Program-made: the position numbers and the translations under genes
Notes under the pieces: model-generated
Told to the model about the DNA's origin: nothing
What the model saw: the letters and a program-made list of their open reading frames with translations, nothing else
Databases searched by the model: none
Assembly: GCA_030145625.1 (NCBI GenBank)
Contig: JAQYVF010000026.1
Location: 1 to 54,272 of the forward strand
Direction: 5' to 3'
DNA from: Desulfocapsa sp.
GTDB taxonomy: Bacteria > Desulfobacterota > Desulfobulbia > Desulfobulbales > Desulfocapsaceae
Length of the DNA stretch: 54,272 nucleotides
Shown here: positions 35,212-42,037 of the stretch, piece after piece
Position numbering within the stretch: the stretch's first letter is position 1
Layout: each line of letters opens with the position of its first letter

Positions 35212-35303
35212 CATAAGCCAAAGGTGGTCTAAAAAGAATATCATGGACCAGGGGAAACGTTTTCAGGTTCATGATGCCTATATCAAATAAATGGAGGTTT
35301 TCC

Positions 35304-35531
35304 ATGGCCTATTCATGTAATACATGCGGTGCAGTAGCCGATGCCCCCGGGCATCTTTGCAATCCCTGTGACGACAAGGAAGAATCGTGCAGTTTTTGCG
35401 GAACACCGGAAGTAGACAGCAAACATGTCTGCAAAGATAAACTGGTTGAAATGAAATATGTATGTGGCGGGTGTGGCCGGGTGGCCATGGAAGCGGAAAA
35501 TGTTTGCAAGCCACAGGCTATTATCTCTTAA
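35304..35531 (+). CDS. 75-aa zinc-ribbon-type miniprotein
   Basis: Start chosen at 35304, behind ATGGAGG with 6 bases spacing; a longer frame from 35271 has no SD. The protein has three similar cysteine modules, in order CNTCG...CNPC, CSFCG...HVC and CGGCG...NVC, each followed by acidic spacers, for ten cysteines in 75 residues. This is typical of small zinc- or iron-binding ribbons, with protein or nucleic-acid binding possible. Unknown function. A strong terminator follows, closing the pair of mini-genes. Confidence 0.75.
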   Translation: MAYSCNTCGAVADAPGHLCNPCDDKEESCSFCGTPEVDSKHVCKDKLVEMKYVCGGCGRVAMEAENVCKPQAIIS

Positions 35532-35582
35532 CTAAGTATTTGCACACGTTTCTTATTATAAGTTAAGGGTACTATAAGTAAG

Positions 35583-35625
35583 GGAGAAGGGCAGGGCACA
35601 TTCAGTGGTCTGCCCTTCTCCTTTT
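35583..35625 (+). terminator. Rho-independent terminator after zinc-ribbon gene
   Basis: Stem GGAGAAGGGCAG/CTGCCCTTCTCC (12 bp, perfect) with a 15-base loop, followed by TTTTCC. Confidence 0.8.
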
Positions 35626-35680
35626 CCTCCTACTGGTTCAATTCTGACTAGGGAAAACCCTGGCTGCGCGATGAATTTTC

Positions 35681-35752
35681 TTGACAAAATAGAGTAACTT
35701 ATGTCAATACGTATTGTGACAATCTGAATGACCGTTCATTCAGATTGTTTTT
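35681..35752 (+). promoter_or_regulatory. Promoter and 13-bp palindrome upstream of carbonic anhydrase
   Basis: TTGACA at 35681 with a weak -10 about 17 bases on (TCAATA), then a perfect inverted repeat ACAATCTGAATGA-CCGT-TCATTCAGATTGT at 35719-35748 followed by TTTTT. The centre TGAATGACCGTTCATTCA resembles TetR-family operators. The same sequence could also act as a leader terminator. It is about 145 bases before the gene. Confidence 0.5.
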
Positions 35753-35893
35753 GGTGGGTTTTCCCTGCTGGCTGGTATGCCTTTATGATTACACTTTTTT
35801 GCTATTGTTTTTTTTGATGTTGAACCAGGTGAATGGCCACTGGGGAATGGTTGACGTGATGAATCAAGAATCAGTCTTAAAGGAGAAAAGAAA

Positions 35894-36685
35894 ATGAAGA
35901 AAAAGTTTAAATTATTTGCAACAGCAATCTCTCTGCTTGCTCTTACAGCTTCACCTGTTTTTGCCAGCGGTCATGGAGAGAAGGCCAAAAAACCTAGTCC
36001 TGATGTTGCTATTCAAATGTTGAAAGATGGTAACCAGCGCTTTGTTTTTGGGCTCCCAAAACATCAGCATGCCGATGCTGCACGCCTGGCACAAGCAGGG
36101 AGTGAGAATCAGGGGGATCATGCGTATGCCACAGTAATTACCTGCTCCGATTCTCGTGTGCCTGTAGAAATACTTTTTGATGCCGGTATAATGGATATTT
36201 TTGTCATCAGAGTGGCAGGTAATGTGGTTGACGTTGATGAGGCAGGATCAATTGAATATGGTTTAGCCCATGTGAATACACCTGTTCTCGTTGTCCTCGG
36301 ACATACCCAGTGTGGCGCGGTAACAGCAGTAACCGCAGTTGTTCAAGGACATGGTCATCCCCTTGAGCGTAATATCCCACCCCTGGTGGATAATATCATC
36401 CCTGCAGTGAAAAAAGCCATTGCCGCGCATCCTGAGGCCAAAGGAAACGACGTTATTCCTTATGGTATCGAGGAAAATGTTTGGCAGGGTATAGAGGATC
36501 TTTTCATGAGCAGTCCTTCAACAAGAGATATGGTGAAAAGTGGGAAAGCTAAAGTTGTTGGTGCAATTTATGACGTAGGCACTGGCAAAATCAACTGGCT
36601 CCCAGAAGCTAAGACAACCAATATCTTGACTGAAGTAGAAAAAAATCCTGCCCGTGCTATGAATGCCATGGCTGAAGCTCATTGA
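35894..36685 (+). CDS. Exported beta-class carbonic anhydrase
   Basis: 263 aa with a classic signal peptide (MKKKFKLFATAISLL... ending near SPVFA), so the enzyme is periplasmic. The zinc ligands and Asp-Arg dyad are in ITCSDSRVPVEILFD, and the second zinc site in VVLGHTQCGAVTAV. There is the usual IRVAGNVVDVDEAGSIEYG stretch. Interconverts CO2 and bicarbonate, likely aiding CO2/bicarbonate supply or pH control in the periplasm. The SD is AAAGGAGAAAAGAAA. The operator-like palindrome upstream suggests specific control. A strong terminator follows. Confidence 0.92.
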   Translation: MKKKFKLFATAISLLALTASPVFASGHGEKAKKPSPDVAIQMLKDGNQRFVFGLPKHQHADAARLAQAGSENQGDHAYATVITCSDSRVPVEILFDAGIMDIFVIRVAGNVVDVDEAGSIEYGLAHVNTPVLVVLGHTQCGAVTAVTAVVQGHGHPLERNIPPLVDNIIPAVKKAIAAHPEAKGNDVIPYGIEENVWQGIEDLFMSSPSTRDMVKSGKAKVVGAIYDVGTGKINWLPEAKTTNILTEVEKNPARAMNAMAEAH

Positions 36686-36724
36686 GAGTAGTATACGTTT
36701 TTTCGTTTTGAACCAGTTTAAAGA

Positions 36725-36761
36725 AAAAAAGGCTGAGCCATTTGGTTCGGCCTTTTTTTTT
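36725..36761 (+). terminator. Rho-independent terminator after carbonic anhydrase gene
   Basis: GGCTGAGCC pairs with GGTTCGGCC (two G-U pairs), loop ATTT, extended by A-T pairs and followed by nine T residues. Confidence 0.9.
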
Positions 36762-36873
36762 GTGTTAATTCCGAGTTGGTCGATTCCCGATCCTATAGCA
36801 GTACATCCTTTACAGTTCTAGCAACATATCGTTTACACTTTTAAGTTCTGATTTCCTCCATACAAAAATATAT

Positions 36874-36897
36874 CTGATTACGTACAAAGCTCAGCCA
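36874..36897 (+). repeat. IS1595-type left terminal inverted repeat
   Basis: 24 bp, matching the complement of 37907-37930 with about two mismatches. Confidence 0.85.
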
Positions 36898-36975
36898 TTT
36901 TTTTTAGGGGGTGCTCACTCTGTGAGTACCCGCCTCTGTTATGATATCTCCAAACAATTAAAACAGGAGATAATT

Positions 36976-37926
36976 ATGGCTAAAAATAAAATTCAATTCC
37001 AACAAGGCCTCAGTTTGCAGGAATTCCTATCTCAATATGGCTCCGAGGAGCAATGCCGTAATGCACTATTTCAATGGCGATGGCCTCATGGCTTTAGATG
37101 CCCTGAATGCGGCCATGATAAATACTGCACCTTGAAATCAAGAAAGCTGTCTCAATGCAACAGATGTCGATCTCAAATTTCTGTCACTGCCGGAACGATC
37201 TTTGACTCTACCAAACTACCGCTGAGCACCTGGCTTCTTGGCATTTACTTCATCACACAATCAAAAGTCAGTGTTTCTGCACTGAGCCTGAAAAGACTTA
37301 TTGGCGTTTCTTACAACACAGCACTTTTGATGAAACATAAAGTGCAACAAGTCATGAAAGAGCGTGACGACAGTAAACCTATAGCTTCTACCTTTGTCCA
37401 ATTAGACGATGCCTATTGGGGTGGCAAAAAGCGTGATGGCAAAAGAGGTCGTGGAGCTACCGGTAAACTTCCTTTTGTTGCAGCAGTATCCACTAATGAC
37501 CAGGGGCATCCTCTTGAAATGCGTTTTAGCCAGGTAAAATCTTTTTCCAAAGAAGCAATTGAAGACTGGGCCAACAAGCATCTTTGCGCCGGTGCCCAAG
37601 TTGTCTCAGATGGCTTGCAATGTTTTAACGGCATTGATGCAGCTGGGTTCAACCACAAAGTAATCATTACTGGTGGCGGCCCCGACAGTGTTAAGATTGC
37701 CGATTGTAAATGGGTTAACACGATTATTGCTAATGTGAAAAGAGCCCTGCATGGTACTTTTCACGCAATCAGTAAAAAACATTTCTCTCGTTACCTTGCA
37801 GAATTTTGTTATCGTTTTAATCGCAGAGTTGATCTGCGGCAGTTAATATCAAGATTTTCATATGTTGCCCTCAGAACACCGCCGATCCCACAGCGGCTCT
37901 TGAAAGTGGCTGAGCTTTGTGGGTAA
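36976..37926 (+). CDS. IS1595-family transposase
   Basis: 316 aa from the ATG at 36976 behind AGGAGATAATT. An N-terminal zinc ribbon (CPECGHDKYC...CNRC, residues 40-65) is followed by the ISXO2-like DDE domain: QLDDAYWGGKKRDG (first Asp), QVVSDGLQCF (second Asp), WVNTIIANVKRALHGTFHAI and a tail HFSRYLAEFCYRFNRR. All expected blocks are present without frameshift, so the element may still be active. The frame upstream of 36976 has no SD and is not used. Confidence 0.92.
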   Translation: MAKNKIQFQQGLSLQEFLSQYGSEEQCRNALFQWRWPHGFRCPECGHDKYCTLKSRKLSQCNRCRSQISVTAGTIFDSTKLPLSTWLLGIYFITQSKVSVSALSLKRLIGVSYNTALLMKHKVQQVMKERDDSKPIASTFVQLDDAYWGGKKRDGKRGRGATGKLPFVAAVSTNDQGHPLEMRFSQVKSFSKEAIEDWANKHLCAGAQVVSDGLQCFNGIDAAGFNHKVIITGGGPDSVKIADCKWVNTIIANVKRALHGTFHAISKKHFSRYLAEFCYRFNRRVDLRQLISRFSYVALRTPPIPQRLLKVAELCG

Positions 37927-37930
37927 TCAG
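37907..37930 (-). repeat. IS1595-type right terminal inverted repeat
   Basis: 24 bp copy. It overlaps the transposase C-terminal codons and supplies the stop codon of the minus-strand gene at 37927. Confidence 0.85.
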
Positions 37931-38604
37931 AATTCAATATATAGGGGAGTTCCCAGAATAATTTCTTTTTGACAAATTGTCTGTTTATGCATAACGCGAA
38001 ACATTGCTTTCACAGATAATATTTTACTCGGATCACGTAGCCCAAAGGGGCCATCCGTGCTGTTCAGTAACCATTCTCCATTATTATCAAGAGCATTTTC
38101 ATTATTAGTACCATCAAGAATCCCAGATAAAATAGTGGCAAGTTCTGTCCAGTGTCCACCTGGGGGGAGAGTCGGAACACTCAATTGAGCTCTATTGCCA
38201 CGTGGCATTAAATATGCTGAAGAACCGACCAGAAGCATATGCTGATTGGCGTTCATTGGCTCGCACTCAAATGGCGACTGCCAATGTAATAGTACTACTG
38301 GTATGTTAGTCGCTAACAGTACAGGGTAAGAAACATAGCAACAAAATGTATCTTCTACCCAAGACCCTTTAATATTATCAAGGGTAGATACTGTTTCATC
38401 TTTCCGGATGTATTCTAGTATCTTATCGAGTTTTTGAATAGAGTTTGTTCCTACCTCTTCGTTAGACTCTTTATGATGTTCGATGCTAAGCCAGTTCCCA
38501 ATACCACTCTTGAATAAAGTTTTTGATTTTTTTTCGGTTTCAGTGCCGATTTGATCATAAAGCATATCCACTTTTGCATCTGATATGTAGAAAAAATATT
38601 TCAT
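37927..38604 (-). CDS. DUF7019-like protein, 3' end altered by IS insertion
   Basis: 225 aa. It begins MKYFFYISDAKVDMLYDQI, resembling the N-terminus of the DUF7019/SAVMC3-type family of uncharacterised proteins. The centre has LLATNIPVVLLHWQSPFE, HMLLVGSSAYLMPRG and GHWTELATILSGIL; the C-terminus is EIILGTPLYI then EF and a stop. That stop lies in the IS right repeat, so the native tail is lost. Its ATG overlaps the HPr-like gene stop by four bases (ATGA), so it is the third gene of an EIIA-HPr operon. Function unknown; the context suggests a PTS-phosphorylation-linked role (inference). Confidence 0.65.
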   Translation of the reverse strand: MKYFFYISDAKVDMLYDQIGTETEKKSKTLFKSGIGNWLSIEHHKESNEEVGTNSIQKLDKILEYIRKDETVSTLDNIKGSWVEDTFCCYVSYPVLLATNIPVVLLHWQSPFECEPMNANQHMLLVGSSAYLMPRGNRAQLSVPTLPPGGHWTELATILSGILDGTNNENALDNNGEWLLNSTDGPFGLRDPSKILSVKAMFRVMHKQTICQKEIILGTPLYIEF

Positions 38605-38870
38605 TGTTCCTCTCCAAAATTTTCTTGAAATAATTTTTCCAAAGCCAGGAAAACCTCTTCACAATCTCTGCCAAGCATCTCTACTGTCAGAACAGTGCCA
38701 TAACACGCTGCTAATGTGAGTATTTCCAAAATAGAATTCGCGTTTATTCGCAAGTTACTGGTAATAAAGAAAACCTCACATTCATACTGATCAAGTAATT
38801 TCACAATACTGGTTGCAGGTCTTGCATGAAGACCAAATTTGTTGCTTACGGTTAATTCTCTCAATTTCAT
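38601..38870 (-). CDS. HPr-like phosphocarrier protein
   Basis: 89 aa. The active-site histidine motif is NKFGLHARPATSIVKLL (His16), and the regulatory-serine region reads INANSILEILTLA instead of the usual KSILGLM, keeping a serine two residues after Asn-Ala. The fold length matches HPr. It accepts phosphate on His from EI~P and passes it to EIIA. The gene is between an EIIA gene (39-base gap) and the DUF7019-like gene (four-base overlap). EI (ptsI) and EIIB/C are absent here, so this is probably a regulatory or specialised PTS branch. Confidence 0.88.
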   Translation of the reverse strand: MKLRELTVSNKFGLHARPATSIVKLLDQYECEVFFITSNLRINANSILEILTLAACYGTVLTVEMLGRDCEEVFLALEKLFQENFGEEQ

Positions 38871-38909
38871 GTTCTGTCACGTGGTTGTCATAGCCGATAA
38901 GGTAAGCTG

Positions 38910-39491
38910 CTATTCATTAGAAACAGGCGGTTCGGCATTTATTATTGCGTCTCTGATTGTTGAAGGATTTTGTGAAAATCTTATGATGTCAAGTATGCTT
39001 TTTTGCATGCATAACATACTCATTTGAGCAAGAACTGTAAGGTGAATACCTGGATTATTCTTAGGTGATAATAAGGCAAGAATGATATCGACAGGTATGC
39101 CGTCATGAGAATCGTATGGGATTGATGTTGCAGTTCGAACAAGCAAGAATTTCGATTCGGATATGACAAGGGACTGTGCATGAGGAATGGCAATACCTTT
39201 ACCTAATCCAGTTGAAGCCAAAGCTTCTTTTGCGAGCAAAGAGTCAAAAAGATCATCTGCATTTCCCTGAGGCCAGTTTAATCGATGTTTGTCTGCAATA
39301 AATCGTAAAGCCTTCTCTTTGTTTTCCAGCGCTACATCAAGATAAATATTTTGCGGAAGAAGAGAACTAGAGAGTGTCATTAATTCAGGTAATTGGCTGA
39401 GTTCCAGTGGAGGGTGAGTGTTGTTGAGTTGATTGTGTACGTTAAGCATGGGAGTGAAGTGAACGGGTAAGGTGCCAGTCTGTCTTTCCAT
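38910..39491 (-). CDS. PTS EIIA domain protein (fructose/PtsN type)
   Basis: 193 aa as annotated. The EIIA_2 domain starts near residue 38 (MTLSSSLLPQNIYLDVALEN), and a start at that ATG (39380) would give 156 aa, the common size for EIIA-Ntr; neither start has a good SD. The phosphorylatable histidine is in GLGKGIAIPHAQS, and VDIILALLSPKNNPGIHL follows. The ~37-residue N-terminal extension, if real, is unusual. It heads the EIIA-HPr-DUF7019 operon. It probably acts in phosphorylation-dependent regulation rather than sugar uptake, as no permease is present. Confidence 0.82.
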   Translation of the reverse strand: MERQTGTLPVHFTPMLNVHNQLNNTHPPLELSQLPELMTLSSSLLPQNIYLDVALENKEKALRFIADKHRLNWPQGNADDLFDSLLAKEALASTGLGKGIAIPHAQSLVISESKFLLVRTATSIPYDSHDGIPVDIILALLSPKNNPGIHLTVLAQMSMLCMQKSILDIIRFSQNPSTIRDAIINAEPPVSNE

Positions 39492-39608
39492 GTTAAGTGC
39501 CTAACATAAACTGAATTTGTTGTTCATGGCAAGTGTGTTTCCTTGGAGGATGGTTGTATAGAAGGGAGAACTCGAAAAAAGGGATATACAATTAGTGCGG
39601 GAGGCAAA

Positions 39609-40004
39609 ATGGCGAAGCTCGGATTACGACAAAAGAAGAATGCACAGGTGAAGCAGGTTCTTTATGATGCTGCAATGGAGCTGTTTCAACGAAAGGGTTT
39701 TGATGAAACCTCAGTGGATGAAATTACGCAAAGGGCAGGGTTTAGCCGTGCCATCTTTTTTTATCATTTCGTGGCAAAGCAAGGGGTTTTGAGGCACTAC
39801 GGACAAAAACTTCAAGGTCTTGTGGAAAAGCTTCTAGAGGAGACAGATCCGACGACATCCCCTCTGGAGCGGATTCGCGAGGTATTTTTTGCGATGGCGA
39901 ATGAAGCCCGGGAGAACCGAGATGAAGTCAAGCTCATCTGGTGGAGTGCCTGGTATAATCCCGACATGGGCATGACCTGTAGGTTTCAAGTTCCCTGTAG
40001 ATAA
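39609..40004 (+). pseudogene. TetR-family regulator, truncated
   Basis: The ATG at 39609 has GGGAGG just upstream. The N-terminal helix-turn-helix is intact (YDAAMELFQRKGFDETSVDE, ITQRAGFSRAIFFYHF). The ligand-binding domain follows normally to about residue 120 (VKLIWWSAWYNPDMG), then ends in an unrelated tail CRFQVPCR and a stop at 131 aa; TetR proteins are about 190-210 aa. The break falls before a 200-base gene-free stretch ending in a hairpin repeat, so a deletion or insertion event probably removed the 3' part. It may still bind DNA but probably cannot dimerise normally. Confidence 0.7.
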
Positions 40005-40167
40005 GTTCCGTGAATGCCTGCCAGCTTACATTCATTAACGGGAGTAGGGGGAACTGAGTATGCTAGGTTTTAAGTTGAAAATTTCTAGAGAGTCAGGAGG
40101 AGTGCACCTCGGATCTTTTTTGTTAATAGTAGGTTGATGGTTGTCTGGGATCAGTATGTGCGGAGCT

Positions 40168-40195
40168 GTGAGAGGGAGCCGGTAGAGTGGCTCCC
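40168..40195. repeat. Hairpin repeat, copy 1
   Basis: On the minus strand it reads GGGAGCCACTC, 10 bases, CTCTCACA; GGGAGCC/GGCTCCC forms a 7-bp stem, extended by GTGA/TCAC outside. It shares both blocks with copy 2 at 41228-41253. It lies about 35 bases beyond the stop codon of the TM2-pilin-like gene. Confidence 0.6.
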
Positions 40196-40228
40196 GGTCA
40201 CGATTATACCATTTTGGTGGTATTGATT

Positions 40229-40900
40229 TTAGTAAGAATTGCAGTCAATGACTATTGGATCTTGCAGTTGATTATGTGTACCAACAGCTTGATAGCAAGT
40301 AGTGTCAGCACTTATTATTTCAATTGTTATCTCTGGGTTCGTCTGGATGAAATTCATTGCTTGTGCATCAGAAGAGTATTGACCATATTGTTGGAAATAG
40401 TTTTCCTCCGCAGTTGCTAACATCTGTAATTCTGATTCTGTAGCAACCATATATGCGCGGTTTTTATAGGTAACAAATTGTGGAATTGCAATTGCAGCTA
40501 AAATACCAATTAATGCGATCATGCCAAAACCACCGGCTACTACAGCAATAATAACTCCCGCGCCACCTTTTACTGTGTATTTTTCTTGTAAAACCTCGGT
40601 GGAGGTAAACGCATAAATTATAAATTCGATTAACGCAATTAAACCTGGAATCCATGTCCAGCAAAACAAAAGATAAAAAAATCCTTGCCAATTTTTACCC
40701 AGATAGAATTTATGAGCTCCGAATCCTCCTAAGAAAAAAGTTAACAATAATAAAGCAGTTTTGTTTACTCCTTCACTGTTTTTTTGTCTCACGCCACACA
40801 TTGGACAGATTTCAGCTTTGATTTTTATTATTTTTCCACATTCAGTGCAAAAATTTTCATCAATTCCTTTGAATTGTGTTGTCTCAATTGGTTGGCTCAT
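40229..40900 (-). CDS. Zinc ribbon - TM2 - type IV pilin-like chimeric membrane protein
   Basis: 223 aa with an SD CGGAG before the ATG. Residues 18-35 form a zinc ribbon (CTEC...CPMC). Residues 45-98 match a TM2 domain (FFLGGFGAHKFYLGKNWQGF, then WTWIPGLIALIEFI). From about 123 the sequence switches to a type IVa pilin-like core, GMIALIGILAAIAIPQF, followed by a pilin-like helix (AYMVATESELQMLATAEENY, FQQYGQYS) and a C-terminal globular part with two cysteines (TTCYQ and VIDCNSY). The prepilin peptidase site and Glu5 are not present, so the pilin helix would remain a membrane anchor. Probably not a pilus subunit; role unknown. Confidence 0.8.
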   Translation of the reverse strand: MSQPIETTQFKGIDENFCTECGKIIKIKAEICPMCGVRQKNSEGVNKTALLLLTFFLGGFGAHKFYLGKNWQGFFYLLFCWTWIPGLIALIEFIIYAFTSTEVLQEKYTVKGGAGVIIAVVAGGFGMIALIGILAAIAIPQFVTYKNRAYMVATESELQMLATAEENYFQQYGQYSSDAQAMNFIQTNPEITIEIISADTTCYQAVGTHNQLQDPIVIDCNSY

Positions 40901-41270
40901 TTTTTCTCCGAGGTGAGGGGATATTGAATACGATTCCTAAACAGTTTATGGAAATGTGATTTTTTTTACAACATATATTTCTAAAGCAACAAGCAAGAAG
41001 TATTTGTTGTATCGTAAGCGGGCTATTGGCTCACAAATGCGCTGGAACAACTGGTGAAAGTTTCTTTCACGTCTGTGAAAATCGAAACAAAGAGGAGTAG
41101 ATAGAAAAAAAATTATAGAGTGTTATGCGGAGTAAGCAGGAAGGTGAGGGGGAAGGTTTGAAATATCAAGTTTTTCTGTTTCAAGAGCTGGCGTTCTTTT
41201 TTGGGGAGCCCATAATATATGGTACTGTGCGAGAGGACGCTGGAGCGGCTCCCTCTCCCGATTGATTTTT
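40901..41270. other. Intergenic stretch with hairpin repeat copy 2
   Basis: 370 bases between two minus-strand genes. Its only clear structure is the hairpin at 41228-41253. AT-rich, with no ORF or RNA gene recognised. Confidence 0.4.
41228..41253. repeat. Hairpin repeat, copy 2
   Basis: Minus strand reads GGGAGCCGCTC, 7 bases, CTCTCGCA, with inner CGCT/AGCG and outer GAGAGG/CCTCTC pairing. It lies about 18 bases beyond the stop codon of the methyltransferase gene, as copy 1 lies beyond the TM2-pilin-like gene. Confidence 0.6.
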
Positions 41271-41897
41271 CTATTTAATGCCAGTTATGCAATAGCATGT
41301 TTTTTGATTTCCTTTTTTGGAAATAATATCAATGTGTTTCAGTGAGCCATGATTTGATAAAAGTGTTTGTAAGTCGTGTGTAGAATAATATTTGAAAACA
41401 TCTTTATTAAGCTCCATTTTCTCCATCTCATTTTTATCGTGAAAACCGATAACTAACTTGCCACCAGGTTTTAGAATACGATATATTTTGGAAAGAGTTG
41501 TGACTGGATTTTTCCAGAAATAGATAGTGTTTACGGTAAATATTTTATCAAAACAATCTGAATCAAATGCCGCTTCGTCAAAGTCCCCTAAATGGATTTT
41601 AACCGTACCTTTGTAGATGTTTTTTTTGTTCTTCTTTTTAGCTATTGCCACCATAGGTTCTGAAAAATCGATACCTTCAATGAGCCCTTTTGATAAATTA
41701 TCGGCGATATTTTTAATAAGTGTCCCAGTGCCAGAGCCTATTTCTAAGGCATGATTGTTTTCCTCTATGGATATTGTATCAAACGTTAACGCATTTAACT
41801 CAGCATTTCCTTTTTCGAAAACTCGAGACATGTAAAAGCGACCAAATATTCCGCTAGGTTTCTTCGCTTGTTTTGAAAAGTATTTTGTATAATTCAT
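41271..41897 (-). CDS. Class I SAM-dependent methyltransferase
   Basis: 208 aa. Motif I is HALEIGSGTGTLIKNIA, followed by an acidic motif II region (IEGIDFSEPMVAIAKKK), then LGDFDEAAFDSDCFDKIF and a post-motif IYRILKPGGKLVIGF. This is a complete Methyltransf_11/25-type domain with an N-terminal basic lead (YTKYFSKQAKKPSG). The acceptor is unknown. GGAAG precedes the ATG. It is AT-rich like its island neighbours. Confidence 0.85.
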   Translation of the reverse strand: MNYTKYFSKQAKKPSGIFGRFYMSRVFEKGNAELNALTFDTISIEENNHALEIGSGTGTLIKNIADNLSKGLIEGIDFSEPMVAIAKKKNKKNIYKGTVKIHLGDFDEAAFDSDCFDKIFTVNTIYFWKNPVTTLSKIYRILKPGGKLVIGFHDKNEMEKMELNKDVFKYYSTHDLQTLLSNHGSLKHIDIISKKGNQKTCYCITGIK

Positions 41898-42037
41898 TTT
41901 ACTTCCACTGAGTTTGTTCTGGAAAGATTGGGCATAGGTCTTGATAGATCGTATTCATATATTTCAAAATCTGGCTCCAATTTCTTGTTCTATGCCATTA
42001 CTTCATCTATTGGTAATATTTGCTTAGGGTTCGTTTG

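Larger units (their letters stand above)
36874..37930 (+). mobile_element. IS1595-family insertion sequence, apparently intact
   Basis: Terminal inverted repeats of about 24 bp: CTGATTACGTACAAAGCTCA continuing to CAGCCA on the left (36874-36897) and its complement on the right (37907-37930), with two differences near position 9-10. One transposase gene lies between, with stop codon inside the right repeat. A 7-bp direct repeat AATATAT flanks it, directly on the left (36867-36873) but five bases outside on the right (37936-37942), so the exact end is uncertain by a few bases. Total about 1.06 kb, normal for the family. It has inserted in the 3' part of the DUF7019-like gene. Confidence 0.85.

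Noticed and set aside
39543-39608. Longer start of the TetR gene
   Set aside because: The ATG at 39609 has GGGAGG at good spacing, and the added residues do not fit TetR N-termini.
40168-41253. Complete group II intron or integron attC site
   Set aside because: No reverse transcriptase, no recognisable domain V, and no attC core (RYYYAAC/GTTRRRY) around the hairpins.
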